A stretch of 64,000 bases of DNA, from the NCBI GenBank assembly GCA_963739975.1, contig CAVUCK010000018.1:248001-312000 (forward strand), read 5' to 3'. A program made the translations under genes and the position numbers. This document shows positions 19,063 to 27,753 of this stretch, piece after piece. The notes under the pieces were generated by a model. That model did no database searches and was not told the origin of the DNA. It saw nothing but the letters and a program-made list of their open reading frames with translations. Source of the DNA: JALZMG01 sp963739975 (GTDB taxonomy: Bacteria > Actinomycetota > Acidimicrobiia > Acidimicrobiales > Ilumatobacteraceae). The first letter of the stretch is position 1. Each line of letters opens with the position of its first letter.

Positions 19063-19248
19063 CTGATGGCTCGCTTCGCTCGCTGGGCCGGACAAGGCCG
19101 GCCTGACCATGCGGAGTCGCTGCGGTCGGGGGCCGAAGCGGGCACGTCTGATGTGCTGATGGCTCGCTTCGCTCGCTGGGCCGGACAAGGCCGGCCTGAC
19201 CATGCGTCGTCGCTGCGGTCGGGGGCCGAAGCGCGCACGTCTGAAGCT
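19063..19248. repeat. Type D 93-bp tandem repeat (two copies)
   Basis: Two head-to-tail copies with a 93-base period starting at 19063 and 19156. Each contains GCTCGCTTCGCTCGCTGGGC, a palindromic AGGCCGGCCT and a GGGGGCCGAAGCG segment. Copies are nearly identical. The 302-base gap between clpC and the next gene (18968-19269) is mostly this repeat plus the clpC promoter region. Confidence 0.85.
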
Positions 19249-19269
19249 GGCAGGATCACGGCTCGTCCC

Positions 19270-21171
19270 ATGCAGGATCCACCGGCCGACCTCGAGGGGC
19301 GGCGATTCCCCGCCCTCCGCGACCGCGTGGTGCTCGCCTGCGTGGTGGCCTGGGTCGTGCCGGTCGTCGTGGCGGTCGTGCGCCAGATCGCCACCGACTG
19401 GTACCCGGTCGGCGACAAGGCGGCCATCGCCGTCGGTGGCGGCGACGTGCTTACCGAGCATCATCGGCTGCTCGGCACCGGTTCGTCCTTGTCGTTCAAG
19501 AGCGCCCTCGCCAACCACCCCGGACCGTTGCTGTTCGACGTCATCGCGCTGCCCATCCGGCTCTTCGGGCCGGGACCAGGTGTCTCGTTGGGCATCGGTG
19601 CGCTGAACCTCGGCGCCGGCGTGGTCGCCATCGTCGGCGCCGCCCGCCAGGCTGGGAAAGCGGCCGCGCTGGCGATCACGGTCGGGCTGTGCCTGCTCGT
19701 GTGGTCGGCGGGCAACGCCGTGCTCGTCGACCCATACAACCCGACGGCGTCGATGGTGCCCTTCTTCGCCGTGCTGGTGCTGGCGTGGGCGGCGGCGAAC
19801 GGTGACCGCTGGTCGCTGCCGCTGCTGGTCGGCTTCGGCAGCTTCTGCGTTCAGGCGAACCTCGCCTATCTCGTCACGACGGTGCCGATCGTCGGCGGAG
19901 GCATCGCCATGTACCTGTGGCAGCGGCGGGGCCACCGAGCGTTGCGCGACTTCCTGGTCTGGTGCCTCCCGGTCGGGCTCGTGCTGTGGGCCCAGCCGAT
20001 CATCGAGCAGCTGCTCCACGGTCGCGATGGCAACCTGGCCCGGCTGGCCCGCAACACCACATCGCTCGAGGCACCACTGGGACTGGCGGAGGGGACCCGA
20101 CACGCCGCCTCCGTGCTCAGCCAATGGCCGGCCTGGACACGGGGCCGGTTCAACGGCGGCTACTCCAGTTCCCTGTTCGAAGGGCCGCCGTCGGTCATGC
20201 TGGCGACCCTCTCGCTGGTCGCACTGATCGTCGTGCTCGCCGCCTTGTCGTGGGTCAGCAGGCGGTGGCTGGCAGATCGAGCCATGGCGACGCTGTTGGC
20301 CGCGGCCGCGATCTTCGTCGTCGTGGCCTGGGTGGCGACCATCCGAATACCGCTGTCGCCGTTCTACGGTTACCTCGCTGCCTTCGTGCGATGGCAGTGG
20401 CCGATCGGGGTGCTGACGGTCGTCGCGGTGGGCCTGCTCGTCGCCCGGGTGGTGCAGCGGGCGCCCTTCTCGCCGCCACCGCTCGTCGTGGCCGCCGTCG
20501 CGCTCGTGCCAGCGGTGATCCTCGCCGTGCCCACCGAGGACACGGCGAACGGCAGCGAGTGGGACCGCGCCGCACCGACCGCCGTGGCGCTCAACCGCCT
20601 CGCCGTGGAGCAGCTGCCGGACTCCGGGGTCGTCGTCGACTTCCAGACGTCCGGGTACTCGATGTACGCGTTCGCCTTGACGGCGGCGTTGCAGGAGCAT
20701 GGGACGCCGTTCTCGGTGAACGACGAGATCAGCGTGCGCCAGTACGGCGACGGGCGGCGGGCCGACCCCGACGACGATCGTCCCGTCGTCTTCGCCGTTT
20801 CGGGGTTCGAGGCGCTCGACGCTTGGGACGACGACCCGGTGGCGTGCGCCGCCCAGCTCGACGACGGCGAGCGGGCGCGCCTGACTTCTGCAGGCGACGC
20901 GCTGATCGAAGCGCTCGAAGCTCCCGGGTTCAGCTTGACGGAGAACGGCGCCCGGTTCGCCACGACCAACTTGGCACCGCCCTGGTTGGGCGACGTACCG
21001 TCGGGCCTCAGCAGCGACGTGGCGGGAACCGTCGGGCTGGACGAGCTGATCACCCTGCTGGACGGCGCCGTGCTGGTCCCACCCCCCGACCTGAGCGGCG
21101 CGGCGAGTGACCTCTCCACGCTCGGGCGGCGCATCGACGAGAAGGCGGGCTGCATCCTCCGAGTGGCGTGA
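19270..21171 (+). CDS. Polytopic membrane protein, unrecognised
   Basis: 633 residues from ATG 19270. About ten to eleven hydrophobic segments occupy residues ~20-420 (for example VLACVVAWVVPVVVAVV, VTVGLCLLVW-like, MVPFFAVLVLAWAA). The C-terminal ~200 residues are hydrophilic and probably outside the membrane, with three Cys residues. The layout, a multi-helix membrane part then an outer domain, recalls GT-C-type glycosyltransferases, but no catalytic loop can be named. Repeats of the same family flank it on both sides, which might mean it moved as a unit. Function not assigned. Confidence 0.6.
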   Translation: MQDPPADLEGRRFPALRDRVVLACVVAWVVPVVVAVVRQIATDWYPVGDKAAIAVGGGDVLTEHHRLLGTGSSLSFKSALANHPGPLLFDVIALPIRLFGPGPGVSLGIGALNLGAGVVAIVGAARQAGKAAALAITVGLCLLVWSAGNAVLVDPYNPTASMVPFFAVLVLAWAAANGDRWSLPLLVGFGSFCVQANLAYLVTTVPIVGGGIAMYLWQRRGHRALRDFLVWCLPVGLVLWAQPIIEQLLHGRDGNLARLARNTTSLEAPLGLAEGTRHAASVLSQWPAWTRGRFNGGYSSSLFEGPPSVMLATLSLVALIVVLAALSWVSRRWLADRAMATLLAAAAIFVVVAWVATIRIPLSPFYGYLAAFVRWQWPIGVLTVVAVGLLVARVVQRAPFSPPPLVVAAVALVPAVILAVPTEDTANGSEWDRAAPTAVALNRLAVEQLPDSGVVVDFQTSGYSMYAFALTAALQEHGTPFSVNDEISVRQYGDGRRADPDDDRPVVFAVSGFEALDAWDDDPVACAAQLDDGERARLTSAGDALIEALEAPGFSLTENGARFATTNLAPPWLGDVPSGLSSDVAGTVGLDELITLLDGAVLVPPPDLSGAASDLSTLGRRIDEKAGCILRVA

Positions 21172-21172
21172 G

Positions 21173-21400
21173 TCAATGGCCTCGCTCGCTACGAAGAGTT
21201 GCTTGATGGCCTCGCTCGCTGCGAAGAGTTCGCTCGCTCGGCTGAGCGGGCACTGTCCGGGCCGCGCGCCTGCGTAAAGAACGCTCGGGGACTTGCTTGA
21301 TGGCCTCGTTCGCTCCGAAGACTTCGCTCGCTCGGCTGGGCCGGGCAAGGCCGGCCTGGGCTGTCATGCTCGCTGTGCGACGAACGCTCGGGGACTTCCT
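21173..21400. repeat. Type D repeat cluster downstream of the membrane protein gene
   Basis: Three copies of GATGGCCTCGCTCGCTnCGAAG-like sequence (about 21175, 21204, 21299), two copies of AACGCTCGGGGACTT (about 21280 and 21383) and one GGGCCGGGCAAGGCCGGCCT shared with the repeat at 19063. This fills most of the gap between 21172 and 21463; no gene is seen in it. Confidence 0.75.
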
Positions 21401-21463
21401 TCGCTGACGGAACCCCACTCGTCCCGGCGGTGTCGGTGGGTGCGACAGGCTGAACAACCTTCG

Positions 21464-22045
21464 ATGCCGCCGCACCACCTGCACGACGTGTCCGACGACG
21501 AGCTCGTCCGCCGCGCCCGCGCCGGTGACCGGCCGGCGTACGGCGAGCTGGTGCGCCGCCACCAGGTCGTCGCGCTGCGCCTGGCCGCGGGCATCTGTGG
21601 CTCGACCGAGGAGGCGAGGGACATCGCACAGGACGCGTTCGTGCAGGGCTACCGGTCGCTGGCCCGCTACCGGGCCGAGGCGCCCGTTCGCTCGTGGTTG
21701 CTGCGGATCGTCGCCAACCACGCCAAGAACGCCGTCCGATCGTCGGCCCGCCGCCGGCGGCGCGAGGACCGTTCGTTCACCGTTGCCCGGGCGGATGACG
21801 GTCGCGACCCGGTGGGCGAGGCGGTGTCCGGTGAGCGCGACGCCGCGATCCCGGCTGGCGGCGCTCGACCGTCCTGCCCGCGCGCGACCGGCGAGGTGCT
21901 CGCCGCCCGGTTCCTCGCAGGGCTCTCGGAGGCCGAGACTGCCGACCTGCTCGGGGTGCCGGTCGGCACGGTGAAGTCGCGGTGCAACCGGGCGCTCGGG
22001 CGCGCTCGATCCGTGCTGGAGGTCGACGGGGTGCGTCGTGGCTGA
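21464..22045 (+). CDS. ECF-family sigma factor, region 4 locally disrupted
   Basis: About 193 residues. Region 2 is clear: SDDELVRRARAGDRPAYGELVRRHQ, then AGICGSTEEARDIAQDAFVQGYRSLARYRAEAPVRSWLLRIVANHAKNAVRS. Region 4 ends correctly with EVLAARFLAGLSEAETADLLGVPVGTVKSRCNRALGRAR. Between them, bases about 21848-21892 read AIPAGGARPSCPRATG, whereas the other two frames hold LAALDR and VLPARDR, pieces of the normal region 4 start. Two or more compensating indels are likely. The stop overlaps the next gene. Confidence 0.8.
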   Translation: MPPHHLHDVSDDELVRRARAGDRPAYGELVRRHQVVALRLAAGICGSTEEARDIAQDAFVQGYRSLARYRAEAPVRSWLLRIVANHAKNAVRSSARRRRREDRSFTVARADDGRDPVGEAVSGERDAAIPAGGARPSCPRATGEVLAARFLAGLSEAETADLLGVPVGTVKSRCNRALGRARSVLEVDGVRRG

Positions 22046-22754
22046 CACCGTCGAGGCCCGACTCGTCGCCCTGGGCGACGCGCTGGACCTGCCGCGCCTG
22101 GATTCGCTCGTCGACGATGTCCTTGCCGACCTCGACGAGGCGCGGCCGGCGCGGATCCGGCGTCGCCCGCTGCTCGTCGCTGCCGCGGTGCTCGTCGTCG
22201 TCGCGACGGTCGTCCTCGTCGTGCCGGACAGCCGGCGGACCATCGCCGGGTGGTTCGGCTTCGACGGGCTGCGGGTCGAGCGCGTCGAGGTCGTCCCCCC
22301 GACGGTGACGGCGCCAATGGCGAGCACGCCGCCGGTCGCCGACGCCGCGGCCCAAGTCGCTTCGGCCGCCGAACGGGTCGGCGTGGCACCGGTCGTCGCG
22401 CCGGCACTCGGTGAGCCGATCGCCGTCGAGACGCCGCTTGACCAGTACCTCGCCGTCCGCTACCCGGAGGCGTCGCTGGTCGTGCTGCCGGGCGTGGTCG
22501 AGCCGGAGCTCTTCACCAAGCTCGTCGGCGGGGGCGTCGACATCCGCACCGTCGAGGTGGCGGGCACGCCGGCGTACTGGGTCACGGGCGAACCGCACGT
22601 GCTCATGTACGTCGACGAGACCGGTGCGGTGCGCGAGACCCGCCCGTCGACTGACACGCTGGTCTGGCAGCGCGGCACCGACGTCGTCCGGGTCGAGGGC
22701 GACGTCCCCCTGGATCGCGCCATCGAGATCGCCGCCTCCGTCCGGCCGCCGTGA
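22038..22754 (+). CDS. Single-pass membrane protein, probable sigma-factor partner
   Basis: 238 residues from GTG 22038, overlapping the sigma gene by 8 bases. A short N-terminal cytoplasmic part (~50 residues, DTVEARLVALGDALDLPRLDSLVDDVLADLDEARPARIRRR) is followed by a membrane helix (LLVAAAVLVVVATVVLVV) and an outer domain. Position and layout suit an anti-sigma factor, but no zinc-binding HxxxCxxC motif is seen, so the role as regulator is inferred from coupling only. Confidence 0.55.
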   Translation: MADTVEARLVALGDALDLPRLDSLVDDVLADLDEARPARIRRRPLLVAAAVLVVVATVVLVVPDSRRTIAGWFGFDGLRVERVEVVPPTVTAPMASTPPVADAAAQVASAAERVGVAPVVAPALGEPIAVETPLDQYLAVRYPEASLVVLPGVVEPELFTKLVGGGVDIRTVEVAGTPAYWVTGEPHVLMYVDETGAVRETRPSTDTLVWQRGTDVVRVEGDVPLDRAIEIAASVRPP

Positions 22755-22812
22755 CCCGCTTCTGGCCGTCCGAACGGACTCACAACAGTCGGTTGCGACG
22801 GCCAGAACGGGA
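22755..22812 (+). repeat. Type B stop-anchored hairpin repeat, copy 3
   Basis: Begins directly after the TGA of the preceding gene (CCCGCTTCTGGCCGTCC), core GACTCACAACAGTCGG, ends GACGGCCAGAACGGG. It lies between the sigma-partner gene and xylA, in the same orientation relative to the upstream stop as the other two copies. Confidence 0.8.
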
Positions 22813-22823
22813 AGACTGCGGTG

Positions 22824-23984
22824 ATGGACACGTTCACGCCGACGTCGGAGGACAAGTTCTCGTTCGGGCTGTGGACCGTCGGCTGGCAGGGCATCGACGT
22901 GTTCGGCGCCGCCGTGCGACCGCCGCTGGCGCCGGCCGACGCGGTGCGGCGGCTGGCCGACCTCGGCGCCTACGGCATCAGCTTCCACGACAACGACGTC
23001 TTCCCGTTCGGCTGCTCGGCGGCAGAGCGCGACCGCCACGTGACGACTTTGCAGGCCGCGCTCGACGACACGGGGCTGGTCGTGCCGATGGTGACGACGA
23101 ACCTGTTCTGGCACCCGGTGTTCCGGGACGGCGGGTTCACCAACAACGACCGGGACGTCCGCCGCTTCGCCATCCGCAAGGTCGCCGACAACCTCGACCT
23201 GGCAGCCGAGATCGGCGCCACCACGTTCGTCGCGTGGGGTGGTCGAGAGGGCGCCGAGTCGGGTGCGGCGAAGGACGTGGGCGCCGCGCTGGACCGGTAC
23301 AAGGAGGCGTTCGATGTGTTGGGCCAGTACGTGCTCGACCGGGGCTACGCCATCGTGTTCGCCCTCGAGCCCAAGCCGAACGAGCCGCGTGGCGACATCC
23401 TCTTGCCGACCGTCGGGCACGCGCTGGCGTTCATCGGGACCTTGGAGCACCCGGAGCTCGTCGGTCTCAACCCCGAGGTCGGCCACGAGGAGATGGCCAG
23501 CCTCAACTTCTCCCACGGCCTGGCCCAGGCGCTGTGGCACGGCAAGCTCTTCCACGTCGACCTCAACGGTCAGCACGGGCCGCGCTACGACCAGGACCTG
23601 CGGTTCGGCGCCGGGAACGCCCGTGGCGCCTTCTGGACCGTCGACGTCCTCGAGTCCGGCGGGTACACCGGCCCGCGCCACTTCGACTTCAAGCCGCCGC
23701 GCACCGAGGACATGGACGGCGTTTGGGCGTCGGCGGCGGCATGCATGCGCAACTACCTGATCCTGAAGGACAAGGTGGCGGCGTTCCGCGGCGACCCTGA
23801 CGTGGCGGCGGCGCTGCTGGCCGCTCGCGTCGACCAGTTGGCCCGTCCCACCCTCGCCGCCGGCGAAACGATCGCCACGCTGCGCGACGAGCCGTTCGAT
23901 CCCGATGCCGCTGCGCAACGGGGGATGGCGTTCGAGCGGCTCGACCAGCTCGCTCTCGAGCACCTCTACGGCACACGGCCTTGA
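22824..23984 (+). CDS. xylA: Xylose isomerase
   Basis: 386 residues, the length of the actinobacterial (class I) enzymes. Converts D-xylose to D-xylulose. SFHDNDVFPFG carries the catalytic His/Asp pair, FALEPKPNEPRGDILLPT the metal-binding Glu and catalytic Lys, LNPEVGHEEM the second Glu and His, FHVDLNGQ and FDFKPPRTED the remaining metal Asp residues. ATG 22824 is preceded by an overlapping GTG at 22821. It is coupled to the kinase gene by a TTGA overlap. Confidence 0.96.
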   Translation: MDTFTPTSEDKFSFGLWTVGWQGIDVFGAAVRPPLAPADAVRRLADLGAYGISFHDNDVFPFGCSAAERDRHVTTLQAALDDTGLVVPMVTTNLFWHPVFRDGGFTNNDRDVRRFAIRKVADNLDLAAEIGATTFVAWGGREGAESGAAKDVGAALDRYKEAFDVLGQYVLDRGYAIVFALEPKPNEPRGDILLPTVGHALAFIGTLEHPELVGLNPEVGHEEMASLNFSHGLAQALWHGKLFHVDLNGQHGPRYDQDLRFGAGNARGAFWTVDVLESGGYTGPRHFDFKPPRTEDMDGVWASAAACMRNYLILKDKVAAFRGDPDVAAALLAARVDQLARPTLAAGETIATLRDEPFDPDAAAQRGMAFERLDQLALEHLYGTRP

Positions 23985-25390
23985 CGCTCGTCGCTGGCGT
24001 CGACTCGTCCACCAGCGCGACCAAGGTCGTCGTCCGCGACGTCGACGACGGCCGGGTCGTCGCCAGCGGGTCGCGACCGCACCCGCCGACGCAGCCCCCG
24101 CGGTCGGAGCAGGATCCGGCGGCTTGGTGGACGGCGTTCGTGGGGGCTTGGGCCGACGCCGGATCGCCCGAGGTGGCCGCCGTCGCCGTCGCCGGCCAGC
24201 AGCACGGGCTCGTCGTCCTCGACCACGATCGCTCGGTCGTGCGGCCGGCCAAGTTGTGGAACGACACCGAATCGGCCGCCGACGCGGCGTGGTTGATCGA
24301 CCAGCTCGACGGTGGTGCGGCGGCATGGGCGGCGGCCTGCGGTTCGGTCCCGGTCGCCGCCCTCACGATCACCAAGCTGTCCTGGCTGCGGCGTCACGAA
24401 CCGCCGTCGTGGGATCGCCTGGCCCACGTCGTCCTGCCGCACGACTGGCTGACGGCTCAGCTGACGGGCCGGCTGACGACCGACCGCGGCGACGCCTCGG
24501 GCACGGGCTACTGGTCGCCCGCCGAGGGCGCCTACCGGTTCGACCTCCTCGATCTCGTGGACGCCGGCCGGGACTGGGCGAGTGTGGTGCCGGACGTGCT
24601 CGAACCACGAGCGCCCGCCGGCGAGTGGCGCAGTGCCGTCGTCGCGCCGGGCACCGGCGACAACATGGCCGGAGCGCTCGGCATCGGGCTCCGACCGGGC
24701 GACGTCGCCGTGTCGCTCGGCACCTCCGGCACCGTCTACACGGTGAGCGACCACCCGACGGCGGATCCGACGGGCGCCGTCGCCGGGTTCGCCGACGCCA
24801 CGGGGAGGTTCCTGCCGCTGGTGTGCACGTTGAACGCCACCAAGGTCACCGATGCCGTGGCCCGACTGCTCGGTGCCGACCGCGCCGTGTTCGACGAGCT
24901 GGCCCTCGGCGCGCCGCCCGGCGCAGGGGGGTTGACGCTGCTGCCGTATCTCGACGGCGAGCGCACCCCGAACCGTCCGGCGGCGACGGGGACGTTGGCC
25001 GGCCTGCGGACCGACGTCGACCGTGGCAACCTCGCCCGCGCCGCCGTCGAGGGCGTCGTCTGCGGGCTCCTCGACGGGCTCGAGGCGCTGGCGGCGTTCG
25101 CCGCGTGCGACGGCCAGCTGATCGTCGTGGGCGGCGGCGCCCGCTCGGCGGCCTACCGCCAGGTGCTCGCTGATCTGACCGGCCGGCCCGTGGGAGTGCC
25201 CGGGGTCGAGGAGCAGGTCGCGGCCGGCGCGTGCGTGCAGGCAGCCGCCACGCTGACCGACGCCGACGCCGCCGACATCGCCGACGCCTGGGACCTGCGC
25301 GCCGGCGCCGTCGTGGAGCCGGGGCCGGGCGCGGACGCCGCCGAGTCGATCAGGTCGGCGTACGGCGAGTTGCGCGACGCAGCCCGCTGA
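23981..25390 (+). CDS. xylB: Xylulokinase
   Basis: 469 residues, FGGY carbohydrate kinase that phosphorylates D-xylulose. The ATP-binding phosphate loop is GVDSSTSATKVVVRD at the N-terminus, the substrate region is VAGQQHGLVVLD, and the C-terminal domain has VSLGTSGTVYTVSDHP and IVVGGGARSAAYRQVLADL. TTG 23981 is the start, overlapping xylA by 4 bases, so the pair forms a two-gene xylose operon. No transporter or regulator of xylose lies next to it. Confidence 0.95.
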   Translation: MTLVAGVDSSTSATKVVVRDVDDGRVVASGSRPHPPTQPPRSEQDPAAWWTAFVGAWADAGSPEVAAVAVAGQQHGLVVLDHDRSVVRPAKLWNDTESAADAAWLIDQLDGGAAAWAAACGSVPVAALTITKLSWLRRHEPPSWDRLAHVVLPHDWLTAQLTGRLTTDRGDASGTGYWSPAEGAYRFDLLDLVDAGRDWASVVPDVLEPRAPAGEWRSAVVAPGTGDNMAGALGIGLRPGDVAVSLGTSGTVYTVSDHPTADPTGAVAGFADATGRFLPLVCTLNATKVTDAVARLLGADRAVFDELALGAPPGAGGLTLLPYLDGERTPNRPAATGTLAGLRTDVDRGNLARAAVEGVVCGLLDGLEALAAFAACDGQLIVVGGGARSAAYRQVLADLTGRPVGVPGVEEQVAAGACVQAAATLTDADAADIADAWDLRAGAVVEPGPGADAAESIRSAYGELRDAAR

Positions 25391-25522
25391 CCGAACTTCC
25401 CGACGGCCCCATCCGGCACCCGGCGACGCCAGTACCAGCTGACGGTCTCGGACATCGACGAGGAGCGCCGCGTCGGGCAAGCTGCATGGGCTCGGCGCCT
25501 CAACTGTCAAAGGTGGTGCAAC

Positions 25523-26035
25523 ATGCGCAAAGCGATCGCCGCACTTGTCGGCGGCGTGGTCCTCGTCCTCGCTGTGGTTGGGACCGCCTTTGTGGTCGGG
25601 ATGCGCGCCAAGTCGCCGGTCGTCCTCAATGCCGTCCGGCGCAGCGGTCGAGCGACGAAGGGGTTCGTGTTGAAGTCGAGCGGAACGCCTGGCGGGATCG
25701 CCTCGATCGTCCGCCATGTCGGCCGGACCACCGGGCGACCGTACGAAACGCCTGTGCAAGCAGTGGCCACCGATGATGGGTTCGTGATCGCGCTGCCGTA
25801 TGGATTGAACACCGATTGGCTCAAGAACGTCCTCGCCGGCCGGTCGGCGACCGTCGTGCACGAAGGGAGCACGTACGAGGTCGACCAGCCCGAGGTCGTT
25901 CCGATGTCCGTGGCAGCATCACGCTTCACGGCGAAGGATCAACGCACCCACCGCCTGTTCCGCGTGGAGCACGCACTGCTGGTTCGCCAGGCGCAGCCCG
26001 AGGCCACGGACCCGCCCATTGCCGGTCCGTCGTGA
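25523..26035 (+). CDS. Deazaflavin (F420)-dependent nitroreductase family protein
   Basis: 170 residues. An N-terminal hydrophobic segment (AIAALVGGVVLVLAVVGTAFVVG) is followed by the DDN/AclJ-type split-barrel: IVRHVGRTTGRPYETPVQAVATDDGFVIALPYGLNTDWLKNVLAGRSATVVHEG. The GRxTGRPYETPV and YGxxTDWLKN signatures are typical of this family, which reduces quinones or nitro compounds with F420H2. AAAGGTGG about 10 bases before the ATG is the ribosome binding site. It marks the left edge of the stress island. Confidence 0.85.
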   Translation: MRKAIAALVGGVVLVLAVVGTAFVVGMRAKSPVVLNAVRRSGRATKGFVLKSSGTPGGIASIVRHVGRTTGRPYETPVQAVATDDGFVIALPYGLNTDWLKNVLAGRSATVVHEGSTYEVDQPEVVPMSVAASRFTAKDQRTHRLFRVEHALLVRQAQPEATDPPIAGPS

Positions 26036-26105
26036 CGGGAACTCGGGCGGGCGCAGGCGTGAGCGTCGGTGTGAGGCTCGTTCATGGTCTTCGTCGACGT
26101 CCATT

Positions 26106-26136
26106 CCACCCGTGCGTGGGTGGCGTCCCGCCACCC
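26106..26136 (+). promoter_or_regulatory. Palindromic operator-like site S1 (CCACCC-N6-GGGTGG-N7-CCACCC)
   Basis: CCACCC at 26106-26111, GGGTGG at 26118-26123 and CCACCC at 26131-26136. It ends 93 bases before the ATG of the GH15 relic and points toward it. It is one of five 31-bp sites with identical spacing in the island (others: 33279-33309 minus, 37386-37416 minus, 37490-37520 plus, 40512-40542 plus). Confidence 0.75.
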
Positions 26137-26229
26137 TCGGGAGGATGATGGTGCGATCCGACGGCGCCGGGCACTGAGCAGCGTGGCGAACGGTCGCCGT
26201 CATCGCAACACGCCAATCGAGGGGTACAC

Positions 26230-26767
26230 ATGAACCGCTATCTGCCCATCGAGGACCACGGGTTGATCGGAGATCTGCACACCGCCGCGCTCGTCGGGTT
26301 GGACGGCACGATCGACTGGTTGTGCCTGCCGCGCTTCGATTCGCCGAGCGTGTTCGGCGCGCTGCTCGACGCCGATGCGGGTGGCAGGCCGCATGTCCAC
26401 CGTCGGGTTCGTCGCCCCAAACGATCCGATGTGGCTGTCCACGCTCGACGCCATCGACGCCGAACTGGTGTCAGACAGCCTGGTGTACCGTTACGACCCG
26501 GCCGCCTCGCCCGACGGGCTGCTGGGCTCCGAGGGGACGTTCTCCCTGTGCACGTTCAACTACGTCGCCGCGCTCGCCACGGCCGGTCGCCGAGAGCAAG
26601 CCCGCTTCGTGTTCGACAAGATGCTCACCTCTGCCAACCACGTCGGCCTCTACTCGGAGGAGATCGGCCCCACGGGCGAGCAGCTGGGCAACTTCCCGCA
26701 GGCGTTCACCCACCTGGCGTTGATCGACGCCGCGCTGGCACTGGACGGCGCGTTCCAACGGCGTTGA
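26230..26767 (+). pseudogene. Remnant of a GH15 glucoamylase/trehalase-like gene with large internal deletion
   Basis: The first ~52 residues (PIEDHGLIGDLHTAALVGLDGTIDWLCLPRFDSPSVFGALLD) are the exact start of GH15 family proteins, and another frame from about 26385 carries the family's C-terminus (FSLCTFNYVAALATAGRREQARFVF, GLYSEEIGPTGEQLGNFPQAFTHLALI). Normal members have about 600 residues; here only ~180 remain and the frame changes at the joint near 26390. The catalytic centre is gone. The ribosome binding site and operator S1 upstream are still present, so the deletion may be recent. Confidence 0.85.
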
Positions 26768-26877
26768 GCCAGCACGATCCCGCGTCATCGACAGTCGTGG
26801 CATCCTGACGTGACGCCCCCGACGCAGCTGGACGGACTGCCAGCGGCGAGCGGCTCTGGCGACTGGGCCGTCGCGTC

Positions 26878-27693
26878 GTGAGCCGACGACCCGTCCCTCC
26901 GCTCGAGCCCGGGTGGCTCATCGTCGACCGGCGGCCGGTCTTCCATCGCTTCTGCGTCGACGCCGGTCCGGCGGCCGATGCGATCGTCCACGTGCACGGC
27001 TTCGGCATCTCCGGGACGTACCTGGAGCCGACGGCCGCGCTGCTCGCCCCGCGCCACCGCACGTTCGTGCCAGACCTGCCGGGGATGGGGAGGAGCATGC
27101 GCCCGGAGCGTCCGCTCGGCGTGCGTGGGCTGGCCCGGGCGCTGATCTCGTACTGCGACGCCGTCGGGGTCGATCGGGCGACCTTCGTCGGCAACTCGCT
27201 CGGTTGCCCGCTCATCATCGAGGTCGCCAGCACGTTCCCCGATCGGATCGATCGAGCCGTCTTCGTCTCACCGGCCGGCGGCCCGAGCAACCAGCCGCTC
27301 GGCCGAGCCCTCGGCCAGATGGCCATCGACGGGCTACGTGAGCCCTGGTCGATGCTGCCGATCGCCGTCCGCGACTACCTCCGGTTCGGTGTCGTCCGCA
27401 GCCTGTCGTTGTTCGCCGCGATGACTCGATACCCGACACTGGAACGGCTGCCGAACCTCGTGGTGCCCACCCTCGTCGTGGCGGGCGCCCGCGACCCGTT
27501 GGTGCGGATCGACCGGATCAACCGACTCTCGGTCTTGCCCCACGTCCACGCCGTCCGCGTCCCCGGCGCTCACGCCCTCAACTTCAGTGCGCCCGAGGTG
27601 ATCGCCGCCCTCATCGAGTCGCACCTCGCCGATCGGCCGCCCAGCTCCGATCACACGAGGGGCGTGGAGGTGCTCGAGGTCCCGAGAGGCTGA
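26878..27693 (+). CDS. Alpha/beta hydrolase
   Basis: 271 residues from GTG 26878. HVHGFGISG forms the oxyanion hole, G-N-S-L-G (Ser at about residue 105) is the nucleophile elbow, ARDPLV supplies the acid and PGAHALNF the catalytic His. The cap region is short. It belongs to the broad hydrolase/peroxidase family and the substrate is unknown. It lies in the same direction as the GH15 relic with a 110-base gap and may be co-transcribed from the S1 site. Confidence 0.8.
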   Translation: MSRRPVPPLEPGWLIVDRRPVFHRFCVDAGPAADAIVHVHGFGISGTYLEPTAALLAPRHRTFVPDLPGMGRSMRPERPLGVRGLARALISYCDAVGVDRATFVGNSLGCPLIIEVASTFPDRIDRAVFVSPAGGPSNQPLGRALGQMAIDGLREPWSMLPIAVRDYLRFGVVRSLSLFAAMTRYPTLERLPNLVVPTLVVAGARDPLVRIDRINRLSVLPHVHAVRVPGAHALNFSAPEVIAALIESHLADRPPSSDHTRGVEVLEVPRG

Positions 27694-27753
27694 GCGTCAG
27701 CGCAATGCAGAGGCGGCGGTCGCTCCAAGGACCCCTGTCGACCGGCGCCTTGC

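Noticed and set aside
21777..24326. Open frame of 849 codons on the minus strand opposite xylA and the sigma genes
   Set aside because: Fully antisense to xylA, whose catalytic residues are all present; no domain recognised.
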